DNA from: JAHEJN01 sp963787285
GTDB taxonomy: Bacteria > Actinomycetota > Acidimicrobiia > Acidimicrobiales > JAHEJN01
Reading direction: 5' to 3'
Length of the DNA stretch: 64,000 nt
Assembly: GCA_963787285.1 (NCBI GenBank)
Contig: CAWBCM010000003.1
Location: 62,001 to 126,000, forward strand
Under the pieces are notes generated by a model that saw only the letters and a program-made list of their open reading frames with translations, made no database searches and was not told the origin of the DNA. The position numbers and the translations under genes are program-made. Positions 37,275-46,455 of the stretch are shown here, one piece after another (position 1 is the first letter of the stretch; each line of letters starts with the position of its first letter).

Positions 37275-37514
37275 TCAGTCGACCACGAAGGTGGGCTCGA
37301 TTCCCCGTTCGCCGACGATCGCCATGAGCCGGGCGTGCTCGACATCGTCGACATCGGCCGCCTCGTCGACCAGCATCACCGGGATCTCGCCGTCGACGGC
37401 GTAGGCCCGGTGAAGGCGCGGGTTGTAGAGCACCGATTCGTCCTCGATGTACAGCAGCGGACCCTTGTCGTCGGGACAGGCGAGGATCTCGAGCAGGCGG
37501 GGGTCGAGGGTCAC
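37275..37514 (-). CDS. Trm112-like small protein
   Basis: A 79-residue UPF0434/Trm112-like protein: MTLDPRLLEILACPDDKGPL, then NPRLHRAYAVDGEIPVMLVD. Zinc-binding cysteines of eukaryotic Trm112 are reduced here to CPDD, common in bacteria. Bacterial members may partner with methyltransferases. It sits between manB (3 nt gap) and manA, the same place as the small gene between manB and manA in mycobacteria. Confidence 0.88.
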   Translation of the reverse strand: MTLDPRLLEILACPDDKGPLLYIEDESVLYNPRLHRAYAVDGEIPVMLVDEAADVDDVEHARLMAIVGERGIEPTFVVD

Positions 37515-37517
37515 GGT

Positions 37518-38870
37518 TCAGGTGCCTTCCATGAGCGATTGGACCTCGTCGAGCCGGGCCAGTCCCGACGCTTCGTCGGCGGCTTCGAGATTGAGGCGCA
37601 ACAACGGCTCGGTGTTCGACGGCCGAAGGTTGAACCACCAGTCGGGCGCGTCGACGGTGAGACCGTCGAGGTGGTCGAGCTCGAGGTGGCCATAGTGCTG
37701 TTCGACACGGGCGATCACTGCGGCCGTGTCGACGACGCGGGTGTTGATCTCGCCCGACGCCCAGTACCGCTCGTAGGGCTTGCGCAGCTCACTGAGGGGC
37801 TCCGAGTTGTTCGAGAGCAGCTCCAGTACCACCAGGGCGGCGATGAGCCCGCTGTCGGCGCGGTAGTTGTCGCGGAAGTAGTAGTGGCCGGAGTGCTCGC
37901 CACCGAAGGCCGCGCCGGTCTCGGCCATGACCTGCTTGATGTACGAGTGCCCGACTCGAGTTCGCACCGCCGTGCCTCCGGCCTCGGCGACGACTTCGGC
38001 CACCGAGCGGCTGCAGATGAGGTTGTGCAAGATCGTCGCGCCCGGCTCGGCGGCCAGTACACGGTCGGCCACCATGGCGGTCATGGTGGAGCCGGGCACG
38101 GGCACGGCCTTGTCGTCGACGAGGAAGACGCGATCGGCGTCACCGTCGAAGGCCAGCCCGACGTCGGCTCCCACCTCCAGGACGCGGGCCCGCAGGTCGG
38201 CCTGGTTCTCGGGCTGGATCGGATCGGCCGGATGATTGGGGAACGTGCCGTCGAGCTCACCGAACATGACCTCGAGATCGATGACGAGATCGGCGAACGC
38301 GGGGGGCACGACGTGACCGCCCATGCCGTTCGCCGTGTCGGCCACGACCTTGAGCGGCCGCAGCGCACCGATGTCGATGAACGTGTGCACATGGGCAACG
38401 AACTCCGCCAGCAGGTCGAGCGACCGCTCGGTGCCCACCGAGGAAGCGGGCGATGGTGGATCGTGCACCCACGCCTCGATGTCGGCCAGACCGCTTTCGG
38501 CACCGATGGGCACCGCTCCGGAGAGGCAGGACTTGATGCCGTTGTACTGAGCGGGATTGTGCGACGCCGTGAAGGTCACGCCGGGGAGGCCGAGGTGACC
38601 CGATGCGAAGAACAGCATGTCGGTCGAGACGAGGCCGAGGTTCACGACATCGAGTCCTTGTGACCGCACCCCCTCGGAGAACGCCGACGACAGCTCGACG
38701 CCCGAATCTCGCATGTCGCGGCCGAGGATCACCTCGGTCGCCGCCGGCTCCCGCTGTCGCACGAAGGCACCGAAGGCGGCGCCGATACGAGCGCACAGCG
38801 GGGCATCGAGCTGGTCGGGGACCGTGCCACGGATGTCGTAGGCCTTGAAGATGGCGGACGTATCGAGCAC
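37518..38870 (-). CDS. manB: phosphomannomutase/phosphoglucomutase
   Basis: A 450-residue alpha-D-phosphohexomutase converting mannose 6-phosphate to mannose 1-phosphate. Motifs in order: FKAYDIRGTVPDQL at the N-terminus, phosphoserine loop TFTASHNPAQYNGIK, metal loop FDGDADRVFLVD, sugar loop GGEHSGHYYFRDN and phosphate loop LRPSNTEPLLRLN. ATG 38870. Together with the adjacent manA it supplies GDP-mannose synthesis, which Gmd, Rmd and Fcl near 51-59 kb consume. The guanylyltransferase (manC) is not in the window. Confidence 0.95.
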   Translation of the reverse strand: MLDTSAIFKAYDIRGTVPDQLDAPLCARIGAAFGAFVRQREPAATEVILGRDMRDSGVELSSAFSEGVRSQGLDVVNLGLVSTDMLFFASGHLGLPGVTFTASHNPAQYNGIKSCLSGAVPIGAESGLADIEAWVHDPPSPASSVGTERSLDLLAEFVAHVHTFIDIGALRPLKVVADTANGMGGHVVPPAFADLVIDLEVMFGELDGTFPNHPADPIQPENQADLRARVLEVGADVGLAFDGDADRVFLVDDKAVPVPGSTMTAMVADRVLAAEPGATILHNLICSRSVAEVVAEAGGTAVRTRVGHSYIKQVMAETGAAFGGEHSGHYYFRDNYRADSGLIAALVVLELLSNNSEPLSELRKPYERYWASGEINTRVVDTAAVIARVEQHYGHLELDHLDGLTVDAPDWWFNLRPSNTEPLLRLNLEAADEASGLARLDEVQSLMEGT

Positions 38871-38879
38871 CAGGCGAGG

Positions 38880-41279
38880 CTACCCGGCCACCAGGCAGCG
38901 CGGTCGGGGACGTTCGGCCCGACCGAGCACGGCGAGTCCGATGATGCCGATCACCGAGATGCCCTGGAACACACGGTCGACGATCCGCTCGTCGAACCGG
39001 AGCTCGACGGTGGTCGCCGTGGGAACCACCAGCATCAGGTTGGGAGCGAGGCGGTAGGGGCCGTCGGCTCCGGCTGCGGTCCAGTTGGGGAACCACGACG
39101 ATCGCACGACGACGGGCACACCGACCCGATCGACGGAGAAGGTGATGCTGTGGTCCTCGAGCGAGAGATCGGAGATCTCGACCGGCGGCAAGGCAACCGC
39201 GCCGACACCGACGGTCAGTGCATCAGCCGGGACCCGGGTCCACTCCTCGGGCCCATCGTCGGCCAGCGGGACTCGCGGGTCGACCCGGCCCAGATAGGCG
39301 AGCAACGCCGTGTCGCGCCAGCCGCTGCCCTCGTCGACTCCCGTCACCACCACGGGCTCGTAGTCCGCGCCTTCGACGAGTCCGACCCCCTCCAGCTCGA
39401 ACACACTCCACGGACCGCTCTCCGCCACGGGCCTCAGCGCCGGGTCGGCCCGGGCGGCCGAGACGGCGGCCGGCGAGAACGCGAGGTAGTACCGCACTCC
39501 CCAGACCGCGAGATGATCGAACCCGGCCACCGGGTCGAATCCCGGATAGTCGATGCCCCGCAACGCCGGCGACGGGTTCTTGGAGAGCTCGACCTGATTG
39601 ACGAAGTGGAACGGCGAGGTCGCCGAGGACTCGAAGAACAGCCCCTCCATCGACGAGATGCACCCGTCGGTCCAGTAGGGCAGCAGCCCCATGGCACCCG
39701 GAGACCCGTACCGCTCGAGCTCGATCCCGGCTTCCCACATGGCCCGACCACAGCCACGTTCCTCGCCGAGACCGGCCATGGTGGTGACGATCGCCTCGTA
39801 CTCACTCCACCCGCCACCCCGTTCGTCACCGATCTTGGCTTCGTAGCCTTCGTTGTTCCACGCCGCCCACAGCGGCACGAAGCTCTGCTCGCCGGTGTGC
39901 AGCGGGCCCCAGTGATAGACCCCGTCGGCATCGGTGGAGCCGCCGGGGAGCGAGCGCAACGGGAGCGCAACCGTCACGAGGACGACCACCACCACGCCCA
40001 GGGCCGCCGGCACGACGGAGTACGCCTCGGGCCGACCGGCGACGACCGAGCGCAGCTCTGCGGCCAACATGGCCAGTACCGCCCCACCGACAACGGTGCC
40101 GAGCGAGCCGGTGAACAGCACGGCACCGACACCCAACACCCCGAACACGACGGGAAGTGTGCGCGGATCGAGCCGTGACCACTGATCGTTCCCCGTAGGG
40201 CGCAGCATCGACTCCCCCAGCACCAACGAGCGCAACACGGCCACCACCCCGAGAGCAGCGAGGAGATGCAGCGCCAGATACCAGAGTGGAACGAGCCGAG
40301 CGTTCCACAACCGTCCCTCGGGAACCACGGCAACCGCGATGGCGAAGGCAACCGCGGTCACCACGAGCGCGATCTCGGTCCGATGACGCCGGAGGGCCGC
40401 CGCGACGGCGGCTACGAACGCCGCGCCGAGCTGCCATCGCAACGAGGACGATCCGGCATCGAGTCGGGTGAGCGTGGCCCACACGTCGTCGAGCCGCTCC
40501 CACCCGAGGTCGACGCTGAGCGAGCGATCCCACACGAACGGACCGACCCAGAAGGTGGTTGCGGCCACCCCCAGCGCGGCCGGCGGCAGCGACCAGCGCA
40601 GGGCCCGGAGCGGCATCGGCGCGGTGACCACCAACGCCACCCAGCCCACCACGACGAACAGAGCCGCAATGGGGTGGCACAACACGGCCAACGCCGCGAA
40701 GGCGCCGGCGCCGGATCGGAGCCGGCCGTCGTGGAGGCCTCTCGCGACGCACCCGAGCGCCACCACCCCCGCGGTCAACGACAGGGAGTAGCCGACCTCG
40801 CCGGCCAGCGATGCGGCGACGTTGCCACCCCAGATCACATGGAATCGGTCGAACAGGAACGGAAGCGTCGCCACGGCGAACAGAGCCGGCGTCGGCTCGC
40901 GGAGCCGGGCCTGACGAGCGAGGAACCAAGCGGCCAGCGGCAGCAGGACCGGCCCGGCCGCCGCAACCAGCTTGAACGCGACGTTCTGGGGTGCAACGAC
41001 GTCGAGCCCGACCACCAGCAGGGTGGGGACGACCATGTAGAAGCGAAACGCCGGGAACCCGGCGAACCAGTCGGGGCTCCAACCCGAGAGCCGTCCGTCG
41101 GCGAGCAGGGCGCGCAGCGCGTCGGGCGACCAGATGTGCAGGCCGGTGTCGCCGCCCGTCGGCGTGGTGTCACGAAGGAGGAGCTCGGGGTGCAGGTGCT
41201 CGACGACGAATCCGCACGCGACCACGGCCACCAGGACCTGCCAGTACTCGGTGATCAGCAGCCGAAGCCTTGCGCCCAC
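38880..41279 (-). CDS. large multi-pass membrane protein, GT-C-like
   Basis: A 799-residue protein with about twelve hydrophobic segments in the first 460 residues, starting near LLITEYWQVLVAVVACGFVV, followed by a roughly 300-residue extracytoplasmic part (GGWSEYEAIVTTMAGLGEER onward) and a last membrane helix (VFQGISVIGIIGLAVLG). An early GDTGLHIW segment carries the acidic residue expected of polyprenyl-phosphate-sugar transferases of the GT-C fold. Its stop is 9 nt upstream of manB. The likely role is transfer or processing of a lipid-linked sugar in envelope synthesis; the specific activity is unknown. Confidence 0.75.
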   Translation of the reverse strand: MGARLRLLITEYWQVLVAVVACGFVVEHLHPELLLRDTTPTGGDTGLHIWSPDALRALLADGRLSGWSPDWFAGFPAFRFYMVVPTLLVVGLDVVAPQNVAFKLVAAAGPVLLPLAAWFLARQARLREPTPALFAVATLPFLFDRFHVIWGGNVAASLAGEVGYSLSLTAGVVALGCVARGLHDGRLRSGAGAFAALAVLCHPIAALFVVVGWVALVVTAPMPLRALRWSLPPAALGVAATTFWVGPFVWDRSLSVDLGWERLDDVWATLTRLDAGSSSLRWQLGAAFVAAVAAALRRHRTEIALVVTAVAFAIAVAVVPEGRLWNARLVPLWYLALHLLAALGVVAVLRSLVLGESMLRPTGNDQWSRLDPRTLPVVFGVLGVGAVLFTGSLGTVVGGAVLAMLAAELRSVVAGRPEAYSVVPAALGVVVVVLVTVALPLRSLPGGSTDADGVYHWGPLHTGEQSFVPLWAAWNNEGYEAKIGDERGGGWSEYEAIVTTMAGLGEERGCGRAMWEAGIELERYGSPGAMGLLPYWTDGCISSMEGLFFESSATSPFHFVNQVELSKNPSPALRGIDYPGFDPVAGFDHLAVWGVRYYLAFSPAAVSAARADPALRPVAESGPWSVFELEGVGLVEGADYEPVVVTGVDEGSGWRDTALLAYLGRVDPRVPLADDGPEEWTRVPADALTVGVGAVALPPVEISDLSLEDHSITFSVDRVGVPVVVRSSWFPNWTAAGADGPYRLAPNLMLVVPTATTVELRFDERIVDRVFQGISVIGIIGLAVLGRAERPRPRCLVAG

Positions 41280-41303
41280 CTCACCATGGTGTCAGGCCGG
41301 ACC

Positions 41304-41498
41304 TCAGATGGCGGTCGCCTCCATGGGGATGCCGTCATCGGCCAGGCTGCGCAGCACTGCCGGCAGCTGGCTCGGGGAGCCGTCGACCGCCCAGGTACGG
41401 GTGTCGCAGCGCGCGCAGGATTGCATCGTGAAGGTCAGCGTGTTGTGTGAGATGTCGATTTCGATCAGCTCGCCATCACATCGCGGGCAGGTGGTCAT
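41304..41498 (-). CDS. small zinc-ribbon protein
   Basis: A 64-residue protein starting MTTCPRCDGELIEI at ATG 41498, with two CxxC knuckles, CPRC and CARC, separated by about 25 residues, forming a zinc ribbon. The rest (TRTWAVDGSPSQLPAVLRSL) is unremarkable. In actinobacteria similar small proteins lie near envelope genes. The frame is open further upstream, but that part is not conserved-looking. Confidence 0.7.
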   Translation of the reverse strand: MTTCPRCDGELIEIDISHNTLTFTMQSCARCDTRTWAVDGSPSQLPAVLRSLADDGIPMEATAI

Positions 41499-41606
41499 CG
41501 GGTACTCCGGAGTGTCGCCTGGATCTTCGTCGGATGACCCGTCGGCGAAGCGACGACCAAGTTGAGTGACCGGCCGGCCAGCGGGGGAAATCACCCATCG
41601 GCCGCG

Positions 41607-42392
41607 TCAGACCACGAAGAGCAGGACCACGAGTGTGGTCAGGTTGAATCCCACGTGGGTCCAGATCGCCCCGCCGAGTCGGCCTTGGCGCTGGACCAGC
41701 GCTCCGGCGATGAGACCGAACATCAACAGCGCCGGGAACTGGAGCACCTGGAAGTGGATCACCGCGAACAGCAGCGCTGCGGCCAAGAGGCCGGCGCGAC
41801 GACCGACCGCTCGCTCGAAGGTGGTCTGGGCCAAGCCGCGGAAGAAGAGCTCCTCGACCACCGGTGCCACGAGGCCCACGCCGACGAGCAACAGCGCCAC
41901 TCCGACCACGGAGTCGGCCCGATCGGTGAGTGACCGCGCATCGTCGGCCACGTCGCGATCGCCGATGAACCAGAAGATGACCGTGTAGAGCAGGGGCACG
42001 AGCACCAACTGGGCAACGACCCCGAGCAGAAGACCGGATGGCAGGTCACTGCGGCGGGTGGTGAATCCGAGACGGTCACGCAGACCATCGATCCGCCGAC
42101 CGGCGGCGATCCACACCGCGGCGAGCAGAGCGGCCCACAGGGGCAGCTGCAGGAGGGTCACCGCCCACAACGGCAGCCCCAGCGCCGTCGGTGCCGTGTC
42201 GAGTACCTGCGTCTGGGCGCCGATCCGTCCGATGTAGGCGCCGGTCCCGGTGGGCGAGGTCGTGTCGTAGTCGGTGTTGGCGAGAAACGTTACGCCGACG
42301 ACCGCGGGGAGCACGATCGATGCCACGAGTCCGAGCCAGACAACGGCGCTGCTCCGCGGGTGGAACGGCCGATCGACCGGGGAGATGGCCAC
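41607..42392 (-). CDS. CPBP-family intramembrane metalloprotease
   Basis: A 261-residue multi-pass membrane protein with the Abi/CAAX-protease signature: PVVEELFFRGLAQTTFER (EExxxR), then AVIHFQ and WTHVGFNLTTL supplying histidines. Bacterial CPBP proteins act in peptide maturation, immunity or unknown processing. GTG 42392 gives VAISPVDRPF; the longer frame from 42413 adds seven residues. It is divergent from ftsH with 99 bp between starts. Confidence 0.87.
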   Translation of the reverse strand: MAISPVDRPFHPRSSAVVWLGLVASIVLPAVVGVTFLANTDYDTTSPTGTGAYIGRIGAQTQVLDTAPTALGLPLWAVTLLQLPLWAALLAAVWIAAGRRIDGLRDRLGFTTRRSDLPSGLLLGVVAQLVLVPLLYTVIFWFIGDRDVADDARSLTDRADSVVGVALLLVGVGLVAPVVEELFFRGLAQTTFERAVGRRAGLLAAALLFAVIHFQVLQFPALLMFGLIAGALVQRQGRLGGAIWTHVGFNLTTLVVLLFVV

Positions 42393-42491
42393 GGCGGCAG
42401 GGTAACGGAACAATCCCCGCCCTCGAGGGTTGTACGGCCCAGCGCCTCCGGTGCAGTGCCCCGTGTCCCCCTCCCCCGTACGATGGTTGTC

Positions 42492-44456
42492 ATGGCCAGT
42501 TCTCCTCCCCCACCTCCGCCGCCCCCGCCGCCCCCTCCCGATCGGCGTCCCGGTGGATCGCGACCGAGCGGGCCCGGTGACACCGCATGGCGCCGGTGGG
42601 GCGTCTGGGCCCTCGCGGGTGCGCTCATCGTGGCGCTGTTCGCCTCGTCGATTCTTCCCAGCAACAACGGCGACGAGATCTCCTACGACGAGTTCACCGA
42701 GGCCGTCGCCGACGGCGAGGTGCAGTCGATCGAGGTCAACAACAACACCGGCCAGATCGAGGGTGTACGCATCGTCGAAGGCGTCGAGGTGAGCTTCACC
42801 ACCAACGGGCCGCTCGAACCCAGCCCCGTCGACCGCGCGTCGTGGACCGAGAACATTCCGGCGGGCGGCGTCAAGTTCAAGACGCCGACGCCAGGATTCC
42901 TGAGCACCTGGTTGCCGTTCCTGTTGTTCCCGCTGCTGTTCATCGGTTTCTTCATCTTCATGCAGCGGCGGGCCCAGGGTCAGATGGGCAGCGTCATGTC
43001 GATCGGGAGGTCAAAGGCCAAGACCTACAGCTCCGAACGTCCCGGCACGACCTTCGACGACGTCGCCGGGTATGCGCCGGTCAAGCAGGAGATCACCGAG
43101 GTGGTCGACTTCTTGAAGAAGCCCGAACGCTTTGCCGAGATCGGCGCCCGCATCCCCAAGGGCGTGCTGTTGGTCGGCCCTCCCGGTACGGGCAAGACAC
43201 TCATCGCCCGAGCGGTCGCCGGCGAGGCCGGCGTGCCATTCCTGTCGGTCACGGGCTCCGACTTCATGGAGATGTTCGTCGGCGTCGGTGCCAGCCGTGT
43301 GCGCGATCTGTTCCAGACCGCCCGGAAGATGGGGCGGGCGATCATCTTCGTCGACGAGATCGACTCGATCGGCCGAAAGCGGGGCGCAGGCCTCGGTGGC
43401 GGACACGACGAGCGCGAGCAGACGCTCAACCAGATGCTCTCGGAGATGGACGGTTTCGAGGCGACCGAGGGGATCGTGATGATCGCGGCCACGAACCGGC
43501 CCGACATCCTCGATCCGGCGCTGCTGCGCCCGGGGCGCTTCGACCGTCAGGTGATCGTTCCCCTCCCCGAGCTCGAAGATCGCAAGGCGATCCTCAAGGT
43601 GCACATCAAGAGCAAGAAGGTGTCGCCCGATGTCGACCTGAACGTCGTTGCCCGCGGCACGCCGGGTATGAGCGGCGCCGATCTGGCCAACCTCGTGAAC
43701 GAGGCCGCCCTGTTCGCCGTGCGCCAGGGTGACGACGTGATCCGTCCGATCCATTTCGAGCAGGCCCGCGACCGCGTGATCCTCGGCGTCGAGCGCGACT
43801 CGATGGTGCAGACCGAGGAAGACCTCGAGAAGACCGCCTATCACGAGGCCGGGCACGCGATCTGTGCCGCAGTGCTGCCCGAGAACGACCCCGTCCACAA
43901 GGTCACGATCATTCCCACCAGCATGGCGCTCGGCGTCACCATGACCCTTCCGAAGACCGACCGCTACAAAATGGAGAAGCGAGAGGCCGAGGCCCGCATC
44001 GTCATGATGCTCGGCGGCCGCAACGCCGAGGCCCTCGTGTTCGACGATGTCACCTCCGGCGCCGCCGACGACCTCCGTCAGGCCACCGACCTGGCGAGGC
44101 GAATGGTCTCCGAATGGGGCATGTCCGACCGAATCGGCCCGATGTCGCTCACCGACCCGGGTCCGGTCTTCCTCGGCGACGACCTGATGCAGTCGAAGAA
44201 GTTCTCCGACGAGACCGCGGCGTTGGTCGACGAGGAGACCAAACGGATCCTGCAGGAGCAGGAGCAGCGCTGCGCCGGACTGCTCAGGGAGAACCGAAAG
44301 GCCCTCGATCTGATCGCGCGTGCTCTGCTCGAGCACGAGACCATCAGCGGCGACGAGGTCAACCGACTGATCGGGATCTCCCACGCCGAGCCCGGCGTTC
44401 TTCCCGAGCCGGTCGAGGTGGCCACCAGCTCCGATGATGCCGACGTGCAGAGCTGA
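42492..44456 (+). CDS. ftsH: ATP-dependent zinc metalloprotease FtsH
   Basis: A 654-residue membrane AAA+ protease degrading unstable membrane and cytosolic proteins. Two membrane helices flank a periplasmic-type domain (WALAGALIVALFASSIL and LLFPLLFIGFFIFM). The AAA domain has Walker A GPPGTGKT, Walker B IIFVDEIDSIG and the second-region ATNRPDILDPALLRPGRFDR. The protease zinc site is TAYHEAGHAIC. The N-terminus is unusual: MASS followed by twelve prolines. ATG 42492 is used; ATG 42483 is three codons upstream. Confidence 0.97.
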   Translation: MASSPPPPPPPPPPPPDRRPGGSRPSGPGDTAWRRWGVWALAGALIVALFASSILPSNNGDEISYDEFTEAVADGEVQSIEVNNNTGQIEGVRIVEGVEVSFTTNGPLEPSPVDRASWTENIPAGGVKFKTPTPGFLSTWLPFLLFPLLFIGFFIFMQRRAQGQMGSVMSIGRSKAKTYSSERPGTTFDDVAGYAPVKQEITEVVDFLKKPERFAEIGARIPKGVLLVGPPGTGKTLIARAVAGEAGVPFLSVTGSDFMEMFVGVGASRVRDLFQTARKMGRAIIFVDEIDSIGRKRGAGLGGGHDEREQTLNQMLSEMDGFEATEGIVMIAATNRPDILDPALLRPGRFDRQVIVPLPELEDRKAILKVHIKSKKVSPDVDLNVVARGTPGMSGADLANLVNEAALFAVRQGDDVIRPIHFEQARDRVILGVERDSMVQTEEDLEKTAYHEAGHAICAAVLPENDPVHKVTIIPTSMALGVTMTLPKTDRYKMEKREAEARIVMMLGGRNAEALVFDDVTSGAADDLRQATDLARRMVSEWGMSDRIGPMSLTDPGPVFLGDDLMQSKKFSDETAALVDEETKRILQEQEQRCAGLLRENRKALDLIARALLEHETISGDEVNRLIGISHAEPGVLPEPVEVATSSDDADVQS

Positions 44457-44480
44457 TCGCGGCCGGAGAGCCGTCGTCGC

Positions 44481-44897
44481 GTGGAACGCCTGCTGCTCGC
44501 GCTGATCATCGGCGCGTTCGCCGTGGCCGTTGCCGCGCTCATCCGACGTCGTCGGCCCGATGCGCCCACCGGCGGCTCCGGGCATGTCCCCATGCAGGTC
44601 GATCGCGACGACTTCGCCCGACCCGAGGCGGCCTTCGCCCTGTTGGTGTTCACCTCGGCCACCTGTGCCTCGTGCGCCGAGGTGTACCGGCAGGCCCGGG
44701 CACTCGCCGGTGACCATCTCAGCGTGCAGGAAATCGAGGTCGGCGACCGACTCGACCTGCACGAGCGGTACCGCATCGACGCGGTTCCGGTTGCCGTTCT
44801 CGCCGACCGGAGCGGGATCGTCCGCCGGTGGTTCCTCGGGCCGACGGCGCCCGGCGAGATCGCCGACGCAATCGACCCGCTGATCAGCGCCGTCTGA
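44481..44897 (+). CDS. membrane-anchored thioredoxin-like protein
   Basis: A 138-residue protein starting at GTG 44481 with one N-terminal membrane helix (LLLALIIGAFAVAVAALI) and a thioredoxin-fold domain with TSATCASCAEVYRQAR, a CxxC active site (CASC). The cis-proline region is IDAVPVAVLAD. It follows ftsH by 24 nt on the same strand. The role is probably extracytoplasmic thiol exchange, but the partner is unknown. Confidence 0.85.
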   Translation: MERLLLALIIGAFAVAVAALIRRRRPDAPTGGSGHVPMQVDRDDFARPEAAFALLVFTSATCASCAEVYRQARALAGDHLSVQEIEVGDRLDLHERYRIDAVPVAVLADRSGIVRRWFLGPTAPGEIADAIDPLISAV

Positions 44898-44906
44898 ACC
44901 GCCCGC

Positions 44907-46454
44907 TCAGCCGAAGAGCTCCGGGGTCTCGACCACGCCGCCGACCGGTATCCCGATCGACGACCGGAGATCGAGCACCCCGGGCTGGCCCTCGACCAGT
45001 TGGGCCACGATCCCCGATGACGCCTCGATCAGAACCAGGGTCGGCTCGGCGGCCGCTTCGGCACCCAGATCGGGTATCTCGATTCGACGCTGCGGGCCGA
45101 TCTCGATGTCGTCGAAGTCGGCGAGGGGCATGATCTCGCCGTCGACCACGAGCGAGATGCTCACCCTGGCGATGGTCGAGAACGACGGGTTCATCAAGGC
45201 CAGCAGGTGGCGACGGGTGGCCGGACCGAGGTCGACCACCAACGAGGTCGCAGTGGCCGGGGCCCCCACGACCGCGGCGACGCCGAGGGCCACGTCGCCG
45301 GCTGCGTCCACCGACGTCGTCAGCTGTTCCACCGCAACCGGCACGCCGTTGAACGAGCGCACCGTGACCGAATGGCCGACGTCGGTGGGAACCCGTGTGG
45401 CCGTGTCGACGGTGACGGTGCTCGACACGGGGTGGAGGTCGTCGCGGTTGACGGCCACCACGATGCGCCGGAGCGGTGGAATCGTGAGCTCGAAGGGTTC
45501 GACCGCCCCGTTGGTCTCCGGAGAGTCGAGGCGGACCTCGAGGTCGACCTCGGCGGACTGATCGGGACTCGGGTTGTAGATGGCGTAGCTCTGGCTCACC
45601 CCCGGTGCGGCGATACCGGCCGCGAAGACCCAGACGGGCGCAGCGCGGGGCACGCCACTGGCGAGGGTCAGCCCGGTCAAGCCGGTCGAGCCGTCGTAGG
45701 TCACCACGCGATCGGCGACCACCCGGCCCACCCTGGTCTCGACCGCCAGCGACAGCTGGTCCCAGCGCGCGACCACCTCGGTCACGTCGAGGGGAACCAA
45801 CGTCCCGGCCGGCACGGGGACCCCGTCGAAGCGCTGTGGTGCCCGATTGCCGTCGTCGGTGGCGAAGGTGACGTCGACGACTGCGTCGTCGGGAAACGGG
45901 TTGAAGACCGAGATCACCTCACGGGCGTCTCGGCTGGTGGATCCGCCGGGGAAGTACCAAGTATCGGACGCGCTGGAGGCGCAGGGTGCCTGGTCGGTGC
46001 CGGTCGGGCCGGTCACGGTGTGCTCGACGACGACCGAGCCGGACGCCATCTCGACGAGCGCAGCGACATTTGCGGCGGCGGAGATGTCACCCAGTCGAGT
46101 CGAGAGTGAGGCTCGTGGTGCGATCTCGACAGCTACCTCGATGGGCTCGAGGTAGATCAGGTTCTCGTCGTCGAGGACCTCGGTGCCGAAGACCTCGATC
46201 GTGCCCGAGACGATGTCGTCGGTGCGATTGATGACGACGACGGTGTGGTCGGCGGCTCCTCCTTCCACACCCGTGCCACCGGCGCAGTACCAGGTCGAGG
46301 CCCGAGCGCCGGCCCCGGCGGCCACGGGCATCGGGGGCGTCGTCTCGACGGCGAGCTCCGATCGCTCCGGCGCCGGATCTCGCTGATCGAACAGGACGAG
46401 ACCGACAGCTGCGGCCAACAGGAGGACCAGCGCCGGCCAGCGGGGAATTCGCAT
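44907..46454 (-). CDS. DUF5719-family exported protein
   Basis: A 515-residue exported protein with an N-terminal signal or anchor (ALVLLLAAAVGLVLF), then repeated beta-sandwich-like segments (STWYCAGGTG, TWYFPGGSTSRDAREVISVF, YAIYNPSPDQSAEVDLEVRL, LLALMNPSFSTIARVSISLV). The pattern of W-Y-CAGG/FPGG and NP segments is the DUF5719 family, always found beside the large GT2/membrane glycosyltransferase in actinobacteria. Its start ATG 46454 abuts the stop of that gene (46456). It is probably an outside partner in cell-envelope glycan assembly. Confidence 0.85.
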   Translation of the reverse strand: MRIPRWPALVLLLAAAVGLVLFDQRDPAPERSELAVETTPPMPVAAGAGARASTWYCAGGTGVEGGAADHTVVVINRTDDIVSGTIEVFGTEVLDDENLIYLEPIEVAVEIAPRASLSTRLGDISAAANVAALVEMASGSVVVEHTVTGPTGTDQAPCASSASDTWYFPGGSTSRDAREVISVFNPFPDDAVVDVTFATDDGNRAPQRFDGVPVPAGTLVPLDVTEVVARWDQLSLAVETRVGRVVADRVVTYDGSTGLTGLTLASGVPRAAPVWVFAAGIAAPGVSQSYAIYNPSPDQSAEVDLEVRLDSPETNGAVEPFELTIPPLRRIVVAVNRDDLHPVSSTVTVDTATRVPTDVGHSVTVRSFNGVPVAVEQLTTSVDAAGDVALGVAAVVGAPATATSLVVDLGPATRRHLLALMNPSFSTIARVSISLVVDGEIMPLADFDDIEIGPQRRIEIPDLGAEAAAEPTLVLIEASSGIVAQLVEGQPGVLDLRSSIGIPVGGVVETPELFG

Positions 46455-46455
46455 C

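Noticed and set aside
36054..38663. 869-codon plus-strand frame opposite manA, Trm112-like and manB
   Set aside because: It spans three well-recognised genes on the other strand and shows no domain.
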